From: Halobacillus andaensis
Lineage (GTDB): Bacteria; Bacillota; Bacilli; Bacillales; Halobacillaceae
Reading direction: 5' to 3'
NCBI RefSeq assembly: GCF_014636475.1
Contig: NZ_BMEL01000004.1
Coordinates: forward strand, 310,001-374,000
DNA: 64,000 bases
In this document: one piece after another, positions 1 to 9,574 of the stretch
How the letters are laid out: every line of letters begins with the position of its first letter
Position numbering within the stretch: the first letter of the stretch is position 1
Notes under the pieces: generated by a model
What the model saw: only the letters and a program-made list of their open reading frames with translations
Told to the model about the DNA's origin: nothing
Databases searched by the model: none
Translations under genes and position numbers: made by a program

Positions 1-1
1 T

Positions 2-823
2 GCTGCGATCTTAACACCTACTGACCCTGTATCAGTGGTTTCTATTCTAAAACAATCTTCAACAGATGAAGAGGTAGCGGATATTGTGGAAGGTGAATCT
101 ATGATAAATGATGGAACGAGTGTCGTATGGTTTACGGTTCTATCTTCCATGTTTGTAAAAGGTGAAACTTTTAAGTTTTTTCCTTTTTTAGGAGAGTTTC
201 TTATCGTTTCACTTGGTGGCGCTGCCATTGGGTTAGTCTTCGGTTGGATCGTCAGCAAAGCTGTGCATTTTACTCACCATAGACAATATCAAATCATGTT
301 AAGTATCGTGTTGACCTATGGATCCTTTCATCTGGCAGAACATGTGGGTGTTTCAGGAGTTTTAGCGACAGTGGGTGCTGGAATTATGCTAGCCTGGGAA
401 TTTGATCATACAAATAAAACGGATCATTATTATGAGTCACTTTCTAGTTTTTGGGATGTTGTAGAACCTACCGTTTTATCTCTCGTATTTTTAGTGATTG
501 GAATAGAGGCTACTGATCATTTGGTTTCAGAGGTATGGGTTTTAGCTGGTCTCTTGTTTTTAGCCGCATTTATCATTCGGTTCTTTGTAGTAGGGGGTAC
601 AATGCAATTCTCCCCCACTTTCCGAAGGCACCTAAATTTGAAGAAGAGCGCTATTATTTCTTGGGCAGGTATCAAAGGTACCATGAGTGTCGTTTTATTA
701 CTAAGTCTGCAAGCAGATGCTGGTTCACAAGCGGAAGGTATCCTGTCGGTTACTTTTGCTGTAATTATTTTATCCATTGTGATCCAAAGCTTAGGAGTTT
801 ATCCATTATCTAAGCGACTGTAA
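2..823 (+). CDS. Na+/H+ antiporter, CPA1/NhaP type (5' end outside window)
   Basis: The reading frame is open from the first bases of the window, so the true start lies upstream; about 273 C-terminal residues are present. The frame opens with the motif LTPTDPVSVV, the TDP signature of CPA1 sodium/proton exchangers, and continues through several hydrophobic membrane segments with an ESMINDGTSVV stretch, also typical of the family. The C-terminus is short (LGVYPLSKRL) with no cytoplasmic regulatory tail in view. Expected role is extrusion of Na+ in exchange for H+ at the cytoplasmic membrane, which suits a halophile. A hairpin terminator follows, shared with the convergent LCP gene. Family is confident; the exact ion and subfamily are not. 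Confidence 0.85.
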   Translation, partial: AAILTPTDPVSVVSILKQSSTDEEVADIVEGESMINDGTSVVWFTVLSSMFVKGETFKFFPFLGEFLIVSLGGAAIGLVFGWIVSKAVHFTHHRQYQIMLSIVLTYGSFHLAEHVGVSGVLATVGAGIMLAWEFDHTNKTDHYYESLSSFWDVVEPTVLSLVFLVIGIEATDHLVSEVWVLAGLLFLAAFIIRFFVVGGTMQFSPTFRRHLNLKKSAIISWAGIKGTMSVVLLLSLQADAGSQAEGILSVTFAVIILSIVIQSLGVYPLSKRL

Positions 824-829
824 CCAATA

Positions 830-861
830 AAAACACCGCTTGAGCAAAAAAGCGGTGTTTT
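830..861. terminator. Bidirectional rho-independent terminator
   Basis: An 11-bp perfect stem (AAAACACCGCT at 830-840, AGCGGTGTTTT at 851-861) encloses a 10-nt loop. It is A-rich on the left and T-rich on the right, so it can end both the antiporter gene and the convergent LCP gene. Confidence 0.85.
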
Positions 862-866
862 TCAGC

Positions 867-1799
867 TTATAAACCGAAATTTTCGATCATATTGTGTGTT
901 TTTTGAATCTCTTCCTCGGACATTTCTATTAGATACATTCCAGAGCTCGTTTTACTACTCCCGGACATTTGGTACGTTTCAGCTTCTTTGCGAGCCCCGT
1001 TGTATTTTGTAGCAAGCTGTCTCATATCTTGAAAATCCATATTAGTGCTGACGTTTTCGCCTAGTACTTCCATAACATTCCCCATTTGATTAACCATGTC
1101 TAAACTAGCGCCCTTATTTATAACGCCTTGAATAACCTGACGTTGACGCTCATTACGCCCCATATCTCCTTGAGGATCCTCTTTTCTCATACGCACGTAA
1201 GCAAGAGCTTCTTCTCCCGAAAGCTCTAATTGCCCTTCTGGAAATTGGTAGCCATCGTACTGAAAGGAGCGAGTGTTTTGTACAGTAATTCCATTAACAG
1301 CATCAACTAATTGAGAAAGACCTTTCATATTCACTCTAGTAAAATAGTCAACCTCTATATCTAAGAAGTTCTCTACCGTATCAACCACCATATTGCTTCC
1401 TCCATATGCATAAGCGTGATTCATACGAGTCACTCTTCCATCGCCAATAATTTCAGCTTCTGTATCTCTTGGAATGCTTACCATTTGCATTTTTTCGTTT
1501 ACAGGGTCAAGAGTGAGCACGATCATCGTATCCGAACGCCCGCGATCATTCTCCCGTTCATCTACTCCAAGAAGCAAAATATTTACGGGTTCCTCGTTCT
1601 TTACTTTCTTTTTTGTCACAGCTGTATCTATGGACTCTATGTTTTCGTGAAGGTCATTGTTAACCGTACTTCGAACATCATTAAGTAAATAAAGAGAAAG
1701 CCCTGCAGCAGTTATCAGAACCACCCCAAAAATAAGAAGCAATATTTTCCACCAGCGACCTTTGGAATGCTTTGATTTCCTTTTATCTTTTCTGCCCAT
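867..1799 (-). CDS. LytR-CpsA-Psr (LCP) family wall-polymer ligase
   Basis: The product has about 310 residues: a basic N-terminus (MGRKDKRKSKHSKGR), one membrane anchor (about 19-38) and an extracellular LCP domain. Visible LCP motifs are LLGVDERENDRGRSDTM, VSIPRDT and GRNERQRQVI, which hold the arginines and aspartates that bind the pyrophosphate of the lipid-linked donor. The family transfers teichoic acids or capsular polymers from undecaprenyl carriers to peptidoglycan, which fits the polymer island further on. The start at 1799 is preferred over an upstream in-frame ATG at 1832 because GAGGTGG sits just ahead of it. Which polymer it attaches cannot be told. Confidence 0.88.
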   Translation of the reverse strand: MGRKDKRKSKHSKGRWWKILLLIFGVVLITAAGLSLYLLNDVRSTVNNDLHENIESIDTAVTKKKVKNEEPVNILLLGVDERENDRGRSDTMIVLTLDPVNEKMQMVSIPRDTEAEIIGDGRVTRMNHAYAYGGSNMVVDTVENFLDIEVDYFTRVNMKGLSQLVDAVNGITVQNTRSFQYDGYQFPEGQLELSGEEALAYVRMRKEDPQGDMGRNERQRQVIQGVINKGASLDMVNQMGNVMEVLGENVSTNMDFQDMRQLATKYNGARKEAETYQMSGSSKTSSGMYLIEMSEEEIQKTHNMIENFGL

Positions 1800-1936
1800 A
1801 CGTCCACCTCTATTGAAATATAATCGAACCATATTTTAGTTTATTATACGTGGATTGGTTTAAATTGTAAAAGTCATTTAAGTAGTAGATGTGTGATAGA
1901 ATAATAGCTAGTTTTAAAAAAGGTAAGGTGTTTATT

Positions 1937-2311
1937 TTGAAAGAAGTAATTTTACTTTTAGCTGAAGTGGTTAATTTATTTCATGAAGTGATATGGAAAA
2001 TTTCTAATGAGTTAGGATTAAATTTAACGGATAAAGAACTACATTTTTGGGTGATTGGTATTTTAGGTGTTTTTGGGTTGCTTCTCGTTGATCTATTGTT
2101 CCACTCCTTATCTAAATGGAGCATAACAGCTATTTCCTTTTTATTTACTTTTGCGATGGTGCTTGTATTTGTATTTGCTGTTGAAATTCAACAAAGGATC
2201 ACAGGGGCTGGAAATATGGAATTTGCTGATGCTGCTTACAGTGTATTAGGATTTTTGGCTTTTTGTGTGATTTATTTAATGATTAAAGGTTTTTACAAGT
2301 GGATACGTTAG
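1937..2311 (+). CDS. Small integral membrane protein, unknown function
   Basis: This is a protein of about 124 residues with roughly three hydrophobic segments (about 33-50, 57-80 and 100-118) separated by short charged loops. I do not recognise a family. A TTG start at 1937 is chosen because AAGGTG lies six bases upstream; an in-frame ATG at 1889 has no ribosome site. It stands alone between the divergent LCP gene and repeat copy A. Confidence 0.6.
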   Translation: MKEVILLLAEVVNLFHEVIWKISNELGLNLTDKELHFWVIGILGVFGLLLVDLLFHSLSKWSITAISFLFTFAMVLVFVFAVEIQQRITGAGNMEFADAAYSVLGFLAFCVIYLMIKGFYKWIR

Positions 2312-2349
2312 TTTTCTCTAGCTTAAACAGGCTGGGACAGGGAGCATAA

Positions 2350-2416
2350 GGGTATCAGGTACCGAAAAGCTGTAAAAGAGCGAAGTGCCAAGTGTGAATT
2401 TCGGTACCTGGTACCC
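2350..2416 (+). repeat. Nested 67-bp inverted-repeat element, copy 1
   Basis: The ends are GGGTATCAGGTACCGAAA and TTTCGGTACCTGGTACCC, nearly perfect inverted repeats of about 18 bases around a conserved centre (GCTGTAAAAGAG...AAGTGCCAAG). Same length and centre as the copy at 20419-20485; a 52-bp version lies at 28118-28169. Confidence 0.8.
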
Positions 2417-2430
2417 GGTGCGCAAGAGGA

Positions 2431-2456
2431 AGAAGAGGCCCTGCCCGGCCTCTTCT
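2431..2456. terminator. Possible terminator hairpin after the lipase gene
   Basis: A perfect 10-bp stem (AGAAGAGGCC / GGCCTCTTCT) with a 6-nt loop lies four bases beyond the lipase stop codon. There is no clear uridine run in either direction, and it overlaps the tail of repeat copy A, so termination is only plausible. Confidence 0.4.
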
Positions 2457-2459
2457 AAT

Positions 2460-3953
2460 TTACTTGATGACTCGTCCGCTTCCATCCACATACACGGAAG
2501 TGACAATTGTTCGGTTAAAGTTCTTATTTTGCGTTTTTCCCTCTAAATCAATGGTAAGATTGTATACACCTTCTCCAAGGTTAGCAAGTTTCTTCGATGA
2601 GGTTCCGTCTAAATCATCCCACTTTACTCTCCTGGATTTCTGTTTACCATTCTTATAGTATTCGAGGTTAATTATACTTTTTACATTCTTTCCATCCATG
2701 GCTTGAGCAGGGGTTTTTTTAGAAAAAGAGACTTCTAGATCACGATCTACTTCGAGGTTAAAAGCTTCATTTAACAAACTATCAAACTGTACGGCTAACA
2801 AGTAGTTTTCATTATGTGAAAAAGCCTCTATTTTCCATTGCCCAGCGGCTGGGCTATCCACTGTTAATGTATGATGATAACTGCCTTCAAAAACGATTGT
2901 TTCATCTGGTTTTGTATCGAAGGAAGACCATTTGCTTCCGTCAGGGTCAGTAAGTGTAAAATTGGTATCTTTTTGATCGCTTATCCAATTAATGGTTATC
3001 TCTTCAGCGCTTTCTTCCACGGAAAATGTTTCTATTGTTTTTCCCTTGTAATGACCACCTCTTAAATAAGCCTCAGCAGAAAGATAGTCTTCATTTTTGA
3101 AGGTTGAAACATTTTTAGCTTGAAGGTCTTCAGTTGTTTCATAAAGATAGTCTGAAAAATGGCTAAACGTCGAACGACCTGTACGAATTTCTGAATGATT
3201 CCAATTACCTACCTGTAATTCAGTACTATAAGGTAACGTTGAGCTTTTAACAGTTACTGCTCCATCATTTGCTCCGTAACTACTAAGATAAAGGCCGCCC
3301 CAGTACAATGATGAGCCAAATGATCCCCAACTTGTCCCAGCAAGCGTGTAAATAGGAGTATAAGAATGAACATCTGTTTGTTGGCGAAAATAATCCATAT
3401 AGCCAGTTTGAAGAGAGTAGGTGGCCTCATTTTTGCCCCCAATAATGTCAGCCAGCCAACCTGCCCAGCTGCTATAAGCTAAATTTGCTAATTCTGACCC
3501 TTGATGTGGAGAAGAGAGAGTGATGACGCGATCGACAAATGAGGAAGCTCCGTAGTGAACAAGAGCCGATTGGGTATCAATACCACCTTTACTATGGCCG
3601 ACAATGACAAGCTTTTCACCGAAGTGGTGGTAAATCTCTTCCAGCTTCTCAGCTAAAAGGCGGCCGTTGTCCCACATATTATTGGTGGGATATAAGTCGA
3701 CAAATGCCGTTTCAAATCCATTCTGATACGCCATATCATACATATCGTTTTCTTCCCACCACGTATGAGAAGAGCTGTTTAATCCGTGGATAAATACAAC
3801 TGGAGATTTTGCAGGATCTACATAAGAGGGAGGTAAACCTTCGTACCACTGACCTGGTGTACCTGAAGCATCACCTTTTCCAAATTTACCTGCGTGGACT
3901 TGTAAGGGAAGGACGAGAGAGAGAACCATAAGCACCACTCCAATTCTTTTCAT
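2460..3953 (-). CDS. Secreted alpha/beta-hydrolase, lipase/esterase-like
   Basis: A 497-residue protein with a cleavable signal peptide (MKRIGVVLMVLSLVLPLQVHAG). The oxyanion motif FIHGLNSSSHTWW near residue 52 and the nucleophile elbow VGHSKGG near 119 mark an alpha/beta-hydrolase; GANDGAVTV and NWNHSEI near 228-255 are the likely acid and histidine regions. The C-terminal half (about 300-497) is rich in short strands and resembles a beta-sandwich accessory region. It should hydrolyse esters, probably lipids, outside the cell. AAAGGGG precedes the start. Substrate is not determinable. It is a single-gene unit. Confidence 0.75.
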   Translation of the reverse strand: MKRIGVVLMVLSLVLPLQVHAGKFGKGDASGTPGQWYEGLPPSYVDPAKSPVVFIHGLNSSSHTWWEENDMYDMAYQNGFETAFVDLYPTNNMWDNGRLLAEKLEEIYHHFGEKLVIVGHSKGGIDTQSALVHYGASSFVDRVITLSSPHQGSELANLAYSSWAGWLADIIGGKNEATYSLQTGYMDYFRQQTDVHSYTPIYTLAGTSWGSFGSSLYWGGLYLSSYGANDGAVTVKSSTLPYSTELQVGNWNHSEIRTGRSTFSHFSDYLYETTEDLQAKNVSTFKNEDYLSAEAYLRGGHYKGKTIETFSVEESAEEITINWISDQKDTNFTLTDPDGSKWSSFDTKPDETIVFEGSYHHTLTVDSPAAGQWKIEAFSHNENYLLAVQFDSLLNEAFNLEVDRDLEVSFSKKTPAQAMDGKNVKSIINLEYYKNGKQKSRRVKWDDLDGTSSKKLANLGEGVYNLTIDLEGKTQNKNFNRTIVTSVYVDGSGRVIK

Positions 3954-4075
3954 AACATTCCCCTTTCATTATAAAATTGATTGCTTCTCCTTTATTATCG
4001 CTATCTTCAAAAATATGTAAAGGCTTCCAAGCCAAAAGTAATCCTTCGAACTAGGAAGAATAGCTGGGAGTAAGC

Positions 4076-4120
4076 AAAAAGTCCTGAAGCTCCTTTACTA
4101 AAGGAATGACTTCAGGACTG
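4076..4120 (-). terminator. Terminator of the ROK regulator gene
   Basis: GTCCTGAAG (4081-4089) pairs with CTTCAGGAC (4110-4118), with an inner TCCTTT/AAAGGA stem. On the minus strand it is followed by a run of five T. Confidence 0.7.
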
Positions 4121-4136
4121 TATTGACCAGCCATGA

Positions 4137-5348
4137 TTATCTAGAGAAAAACTCTTCTAGTATAAGAACACAAGCGCCAATTGCAGAAGCATGATCTCCT
4201 AGTTTAGACCGTACGATAGGTGTTTCCTTAGCGTGTGCCGTTAATCCACGGGAAAGGATGGTTTCCTCAATCCCTTTCATTAAAAACTCTTCAGCCTTAG
4301 CTACTCCTCCACCAATAATAATTCGCTTCGGGTTTAACGTGTGGATTAAATTCGTTAATCCTATTCCTAAATACCTTCCCGTCTGATTAAGCAAGTCTAT
4401 ACAAAATTCATCGCCTTGCTTAGCCGCTTCATAAACAACAGCTCCATCAATCTTCTCTAATTGACCATTCACGATGTCCCTGACAAGGGATGGTTTCCCA
4501 GCTTTTAGCTCCTTTATTGCACGTTCAGCTATAGCAGGGCCGGCAGCTAGCGTTTGAAGGCACCCATAATTTCCACACGTACATTTAGGTCCTGATAGGT
4601 CGATTGTTACGTGTCCAATCTCTCCAGCAAGACTGTTTTCCCCGTGAAACAGCTGACCTTTAATCATTAAACCAGCACCGATCCCGTGTCCAACGTTTAC
4701 ACCAACTATATTGTCAGCATCATTTCCGTTACCAAACCAGGATTCACCTAACGTCATCGTTCTAGCATCGTTTTCTACTTTTACGATCATATTAAATTCT
4801 TTTTCCAAATGTTCTTTAATGGGAATGTTATGCAAATGAAAGGAAGGGGCGAATAATGAAATTCCATTCTCTGTATCGACAATCCCATGCATCCCAATGC
4901 CGATGCCAATAAATTTCTTTTGCGGTAAATCTGCCGGATCAAATACTTGATGAATTCCTTCCTTCATTGTGTTAATAATATCATCTTGATTAGGACGTTC
5001 TTTGATAGGTACTTCAAACGTTTGTTGAATTTCCCCATATAAATTAGTGACGACCATATTCAATTTATAACGTCCTACATCTACCCCTAAGATATAAAAA
5101 CGATTGGCATTAATCGCGAGGAGGGTAGGTTTTCGGCCTCCTTTGGACTTCCCCTGTGTCGTTTCTACAACGAATTCTGTGTCAATCAGTTCTTTAACAA
5201 TGTTACTGACAGTTGGAGGAGTTAATTGAGTATTTTTGGCGATATCTGCTCGAGAAATAGGCCCGTCTACTCTGATCATATTTAAGATCATGGCCCGATT
5301 AATTGACTTCATTAATTGAAAGCTTCCCCTCGTATACTTTGTGTTCAT
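4137..5348 (-). CDS. ROK-family transcriptional repressor (XylR/NagC type)
   Basis: A 403-residue protein. The N-terminus carries a MarR-like winged helix (about 15-75: ISRADIAKNTQLTPPTVSN), followed by a sugar-kinase-like ROK domain with VGVNVGHGIGAG and a cysteine cluster CTCGNYGC that binds zinc in this family. Such proteins repress sugar genes and release DNA when the sugar binds. It is divergent from the galactose/beta-galactosidase operon, so galactose, lactose or galactan fragments are the expected signals; this is inference from position. GGAGGAG precedes the ATG. The C-terminal domain lacks visible kinase extras and is probably only a sensor. Confidence 0.85.
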   Translation of the reverse strand: MNTKYTRGSFQLMKSINRAMILNMIRVDGPISRADIAKNTQLTPPTVSNIVKELIDTEFVVETTQGKSKGGRKPTLLAINANRFYILGVDVGRYKLNMVVTNLYGEIQQTFEVPIKERPNQDDIINTMKEGIHQVFDPADLPQKKFIGIGIGMHGIVDTENGISLFAPSFHLHNIPIKEHLEKEFNMIVKVENDARTMTLGESWFGNGNDADNIVGVNVGHGIGAGLMIKGQLFHGENSLAGEIGHVTIDLSGPKCTCGNYGCLQTLAAGPAIAERAIKELKAGKPSLVRDIVNGQLEKIDGAVVYEAAKQGDEFCIDLLNQTGRYLGIGLTNLIHTLNPKRIIIGGGVAKAEEFLMKGIEETILSRGLTAHAKETPIVRSKLGDHASAIGACVLILEEFFSR

Positions 5349-5393
5349 AGGATCTCCTCCAAGTTTTTACTCTTTTCCACATCATATCACAAT

Positions 5394-5409
5394 AGTTAAT
5401 TAAATAACT
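5394..5409. promoter_or_regulatory. Candidate ROK operator (inverted repeat)
   Basis: AGTTA-ATTAAA-TAACT is an imperfect palindrome 45 bases ahead of the ROK gene. The core GTTAATTAA recurs in opposite orientation at 5739-5747, on the galK side of the gap. The spacing to both genes suits auto- and operon control, but the region is AT-rich, so chance is possible. Confidence 0.35.
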
Positions 5410-5467
5410 TTACAAATGATTTTTTCCTAATCAGTATAAGATATAGAAGATAAATTATGTATCATTT

Positions 5468-5593
5468 AGAAGAATTGTTGGTCCTTCTAAAAAAGTCGCG
5501 GCTGCTCAACTAATGGAGATCGTTAGACAAGGTTTTCTACGCGGAACATGCAATGCACTTATGCCTGAGGTTAAAAGTGTAACAAAGCAATAA
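5468..5593 (+). pseudogene. Remnant of a sugar ABC-transporter solute-binding protein gene
   Basis: This frame, without a start codon, reads IVGPSKKVAAAQLMEIVR and then GTCNALMPEVKSVTKQ before a stop. The spacing of AAQLMEIVRQG and LMPEVKSV resembles the C-terminal helices of MalE-type extracellular sugar-binding proteins (usual pattern AAQL..I..G..P....MPE...V). Only about 40 codons remain and no ribosome site or upstream frame exists. It sits in the 480-bp gap between the ROK regulator and galK, where a galactoside transporter would be expected. The rest of the gap holds an AT-rich promoter region and a small GGAAGT/ACTTCC hairpin at 5759-5781. Confidence 0.42.
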
Positions 5594-5828
5594 GCAACTG
5601 AATAGTATCATCTACTATTGCTCCAGATTAAATCATGTAAGTGAGTCTTATTTCTTAGGAGGAAGGGGAGAATTTTTAGATTTATTCGATAAAGAAAAGA
5701 CAGAGTGTTTTTTTTATGATAACATTAAGTAAATTAAATTAATTAACAAAGTTTATTTGGAAGTGAAGAGGAACAACTTCCGGTAAGCGGATAGTTACAT
5801 CTATAAATAAAAATAAGAGGTGATAGAT

Positions 5829-7001
5829 TTGGATCAATTAAAGCAAGCATTTAATCAATATATGGAAGAGGGAGGAGAGCCACAAGCTTTTTTTGCGCCG
5901 GGTAGAGTTAATCTAATCGGTGAACATACCGATTATAACGGCGGTCATGTATTTCCTTGTGCATTAAGCGTGGGAACTTATGCGTTAGCTCGAAAAAGAA
6001 ACGATCAAAAAATTCGTCTTTATTCGATGAATTTCCCTGATGTAGGAGTTATTGAAGCAGATAAGGAGAATTTGCAATATGCTAAAGAGAGAGAGTGGAG
6101 CAATTATCCTCTTGGGGTAACGGCAATTTTTCAAAAAGAAGGTTATGAAATCGATTCAGGTTTTGACGTGGCTTTCTATGGAAACATCCCTAATGGTGCT
6201 GGTTTGTCATCTTCTGCTTCCATAGAAGTACTTACAGCTGTCATGTTAAAAGAGTTATTCGATTTGAAAGTTAGTATGATAGAACTTATTAAACTGACAC
6301 AGCGTGCTGAAAATGAATTTGTGGGTGTGAATTGTGGGATTATGGATCAATTTTCCATAGCTGCGGGGAAGCGTGATCATGCCATCTTGTTAAACTGTGA
6401 CACACTAGAGTATGAGCAAACCCCATTGAAGATGGATGGACTTATTCTAGTAATTGCGAACACGAACAAGAGAAGAGGTCTTGCTGATTCTAAATACAAC
6501 GAGCGTCGTAGTGAATGTGAAGAAGCGTTAAGGCTTTTAAAACAAGAATTGGATATTGAAACATTAGGTGATTTAACGAATGAAGCATTTGATCAATATG
6601 CTCATCTTATTAAAGATTCTATTGTAAAGAAACGAGCACGGCATGCTGTTTACGAGAATAATCGTACATTAATGGCTGTGGAAAAACTAAACGATGGGGA
6701 TATTGAAGCCTTTGGTCAGTTAATGAATGAATCACACCGTTCCTTGCGTGATGATTATGAAGTCACTGGAAAAGAGCTAGATGCACTAGTAGAAGCAGCA
6801 TGGAATGAAGGAGCAATAGGCTCAAGAATGACCGGTGCAGGTTTTGGAGGTTGTACGATAAGTATTGTTCCTGAAGATAAAGTAGAAACATTTACTGATC
6901 GAGTAAGTAAAGAGTATACCGAAAAGACTGGATTAGAAGCCGAGTTTTATGTAGTAAATGTAGGCGACGGTGCAAAACCGTTAGCAGAAAGGCAGGGGTA
7001 A
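5829..7001 (+). CDS. galK: Galactokinase
   Basis: A 390-residue GHMP kinase that phosphorylates galactose to galactose-1-phosphate in the Leloir pathway. The galactokinase signature [15 protein letters not shown] is near the N-terminus, the phosphate loop is [11 protein letters not shown], and a C-terminal [10 protein letters not shown] motif closes the family pattern. The TTG at 5829 is preferred over the GTG at 5820 because AGAGGTG overlaps the latter and is correctly spaced for the former. It is the first gene of galK-galE-galT-GH42; galE begins two bases after its stop, so translation is likely coupled. Control by the divergent ROK gene is inferred. Confidence 0.95.
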   Translation: MDQLKQAFNQYMEEGGEPQAFFAPGRVNLIGEHTDYNGGHVFPCALSVGTYALARKRNDQKIRLYSMNFPDVGVIEADKENLQYAKEREWSNYPLGVTAIFQKEGYEIDSGFDVAFYGNIPNGAGLSSSASIEVLTAVMLKELFDLKVSMIELIKLTQRAENEFVGVNCGIMDQFSIAAGKRDHAILLNCDTLEYEQTPLKMDGLILVIANTNKRRGLADSKYNERRSECEEALRLLKQELDIETLGDLTNEAFDQYAHLIKDSIVKKRARHAVYENNRTLMAVEKLNDGDIEAFGQLMNESHRSLRDDYEVTGKELDALVEAAWNEGAIGSRMTGAGFGGCTISIVPEDKVETFTDRVSKEYTEKTGLEAEFYVVNVGDGAKPLAERQG

Positions 7002-7002
7002 T

Positions 7003-7992
7003 ATGAGTGTGCTGGTTTGTGGCGGGGCTGGTTTCATAGGGAGTCATGCTGTAGCAAAGCTCCTTGACCAACAAGAAGAAGTTGTAGTCGTCGATAATTT
7101 GCAAACAGGTCATAGAGATGCGGTTTTAAAAGATGCGGCTTTTTATGAAGGGGATTTACGTGATGAATCTTTTCTACGAGAAGTATTTGAGAAGGAATCC
7201 ATTGATTCAGTCATCCACTTTGCTGCGGATTCACTTGTAGGTGAAAGTGTAGAGAACCCTCTAAAGTATTATGACAACAATGTCAGCGGAGCCATATCGC
7301 TTCTAAAAGTAATGGCTGAATTTAAGGTGAAAAATATCGTCTTTTCCTCAACAGCTGCCACATATGGAGAGCCGGACCAGGTTCCTATACTGGAAGAAGA
7401 TCCAACGGTGCCGACTAATCCATATGGAGAAACGAAGTTAGCTATTGAGAAAATGCTGAAATGGGCGGATGAAGCTCATGGTATAAAGTATGTGGTCTTA
7501 CGCTATTTTAACGTAGCGGGCGCAGATCCAGAAGGCAGAGTAGGTGAAGACCATCGACCAGAAACACACCTTATTCCTTTAATATTACAAGTGCCTTTAG
7601 GGAAGCGCGACAAAATATATATATTTGGAAATGATTACGATACGAAAGATGGAACGTGCATTCGTGATTATATCCATGTCAGCGATTTAGTAGATGCACA
7701 TTTGTTAGCTATAAGAAAAGTACAAAATACCGGGCAAAGCTCTATTTACAACCTAGGAAATGGGAAGGGATTTACGGTACAAGAAATGATTGAAGCGGCC
7801 AGGAAAGTGACAAATCATGAAATTCCTGCAGAGGTTGCGCCCCGTCGCCCAGGAGATCCTGCTCAATTAGTGGCTTCTTCTGCCAAGGCGATGGAAGAGT
7901 TAGGGTGGGCTCCGCAATTTCCAGATATTGCAACGATGATCGCTCATGCGTGGGAATGGTTTCAAGATCATCCTCAAGGATATAAAAAGTAG
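7003..7992 (+). CDS. galE: UDP-glucose 4-epimerase
   Basis: A 329-residue short-chain dehydrogenase-type epimerase that interconverts UDP-galactose and UDP-glucose. The NAD-binding GGAGFIGSH motif is at the N-terminus, the catalytic YGETK (Tyr-x-x-x-Lys) is near residue 145, and [12 protein letters not shown] is typical of GalE. It lies one base after galK and twelve before galT, inside one operon. UDP-galactose could also feed the envelope polymers made further along the window. Confidence 0.95.
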   Translation: MSVLVCGGAGFIGSHAVAKLLDQQEEVVVVDNLQTGHRDAVLKDAAFYEGDLRDESFLREVFEKESIDSVIHFAADSLVGESVENPLKYYDNNVSGAISLLKVMAEFKVKNIVFSSTAATYGEPDQVPILEEDPTVPTNPYGETKLAIEKMLKWADEAHGIKYVVLRYFNVAGADPEGRVGEDHRPETHLIPLILQVPLGKRDKIYIFGNDYDTKDGTCIRDYIHVSDLVDAHLLAIRKVQNTGQSSIYNLGNGKGFTVQEMIEAARKVTNHEIPAEVAPRRPGDPAQLVASSAKAMEELGWAPQFPDIATMIAHAWEWFQDHPQGYKK

Positions 7993-8004
7993 GGAGTGGT
8001 ACAG

Positions 8005-9516
8005 ATGGAAACAATTTATCAAGAGATTGATCGGCTCGTATCTTATGGGCTCCAAAAAGGGTTACTCTCAGTTTGGGACGTAGACTATGTGCGAAATTCA
8101 TATTTCAGGTTGTTTTCCCTTGATGGAGAAATGCCGAGCAGGAGTCTCAGTGAAACCATAACCTCTCCCGTTCCTACCTTACAGAAGATGCTTGAGTATG
8201 CTGCAGATTCTGGAATGATCGATGGAGAATCGGTTACTGAACGAGATTTATTTGATGCAAAAATTATGGAGGTTTTGACCCCTAGACCGTCAGAAGTTAT
8301 AAAGAGTTTTTATCAAACCTATGAAACGAGCGGGCCGATAAAAGCTACAGAGCATTTTTATCAATTATCAAAAGACGTACATTACATTCGTACGGATAGA
8401 ATTGCACAAAATGTACACTGGTATAGTGAAACAGAGTATGGAAATCTGGAGATCACCATTAATTTATCAAAGCCTGAAAAAGACCCTAAGGCCATTGCGG
8501 CTGCGAAATCCAATCAAACGAGTAATTATCCTTCTTGTTTACTTTGTAAGGAAAATGTTGGTTATCCTGGACGGATGGATCACCCAGCTCGAGATAACCA
8601 TAGAATAATTCCTATTAAACTTACTGAAGAAAACTGGTTTATGCAATTTTCACCTTATGTATATTATAAAGAACACGCCATCGTATTTTCGAGAGAGCAT
8701 CGCCCAATGAAAATTTCAAAAGATGGGTTCCAAAGACTCTTGGAATTTACTGAGCAGTATCCTCACTATTTTGTAGGCTCAAACGCGGACTTGCCAATAG
8801 TAGGAGGATCTATTTTGAGTCATGATCATTTCCAGGGAGGCAGTCACGAATTCCCTATGGCTAAAGCGCCTATGGAAGATGTTTTTGAAGTGAAAGGTTT
8901 TAAGGATGTAGAAGCAGGAATTGTAAAGTGGCCAATGTCCGTTCTACGCTTGCGAGGAAAGAATAAGCAGCAACTCGTTGAATTAGCCAGCCATACTTTA
9001 GATTCTTGGAAAAAATACCGAGATGAGAGTGTAGGAGTATTTGAAGCTACTGATGGTACACCTCATAATACGATTACACCGATTGCACGATTTAGAGATG
9101 GAAAATTTGAGTTAGATCTTGTGCTAAGAAATAACCGTACGAGTGAAGAGCATCCATACGGTATCTTTCATCCTCATGAAGAAGTTCATCATATTAAAAA
9201 AGAAAATATAGGACTTATAGAAGTGATGGGACTAGCTGTCTTACCAGGGCGGCTTAAAGAGGAGATGGATATGCTTGCTTCTTATCTTTCCCACGGAGAT
9301 TGGGAGAAAGCGCAAAAGGACGAACGCACGTCAAAACATGTCACGTGGGCAAAAGGGATTGCAGCTCGTCATCTATCTTCTTCACCTCAAGATATAAGAG
9401 AGCAATTAAATGATGAAATTGGCCGTACGTTTTCTACTGTCCTGGAACATGCTGGGGTGTTTAAAAGAGATGCTGAGGGTGCGGAGGCTTTTAGGCGTTT
9501 TATACATCAATTATAG
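8005..9516 (+). CDS. galT: UDP-glucose--hexose-1-phosphate uridylyltransferase, class II
   Basis: About 503 residues, the length of the Firmicutes class II GalT rather than the shorter class I enzyme. The active-site region reads SHDHFQGGSHEFPM, with the histidine that becomes uridylylated. It moves UMP from UDP-glucose to galactose-1-phosphate. An in-frame GTG at 7996 is possible, but GGGAGTGG is better placed for the ATG at 8005. The reading frame is intact and collinear with galK and galE. Confidence 0.93.
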   Translation: METIYQEIDRLVSYGLQKGLLSVWDVDYVRNSYFRLFSLDGEMPSRSLSETITSPVPTLQKMLEYAADSGMIDGESVTERDLFDAKIMEVLTPRPSEVIKSFYQTYETSGPIKATEHFYQLSKDVHYIRTDRIAQNVHWYSETEYGNLEITINLSKPEKDPKAIAAAKSNQTSNYPSCLLCKENVGYPGRMDHPARDNHRIIPIKLTEENWFMQFSPYVYYKEHAIVFSREHRPMKISKDGFQRLLEFTEQYPHYFVGSNADLPIVGGSILSHDHFQGGSHEFPMAKAPMEDVFEVKGFKDVEAGIVKWPMSVLRLRGKNKQQLVELASHTLDSWKKYRDESVGVFEATDGTPHNTITPIARFRDGKFELDLVLRNNRTSEEHPYGIFHPHEEVHHIKKENIGLIEVMGLAVLPGRLKEEMDMLASYLSHGDWEKAQKDERTSKHVTWAKGIAARHLSSSPQDIREQLNDEIGRTFSTVLEHAGVFKRDAEGAEAFRRFIHQL

Positions 9517-9574
9517 AGAGGAGAATAAGTGCTTGCGCAATGGAATGAGAGAATGATGTCGAACGCATGACCAT

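Larger units (their letters stand above)
2326..2457 (+). repeat. Interspersed repeat, copy A (short form)
   Basis: This copy starts with GGCTGGGACA, matching the left end of the longer copies near 20.3 and 28.2 kb (GGCCGGGACA or similar), and then jumps directly to the internal GGGAGCATAAGGG segment shared with them. It contains the nested GGGTACC element and ends in a GGAAG-GAGGCC-like tail also seen in copy B. It appears to be an internally deleted member of the family. Confidence 0.7.

Noticed and set aside
2318-2506. 62-codon minus-strand frame
   Set aside because: Falls in repeat copy A and the lipase 3' end; no start signal and repeat-derived composition.
7772-8101. 109-codon minus-strand frame across the galE-galT junction
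   Set aside because: Opposite to an intact, tightly packed operon; no independent signals.
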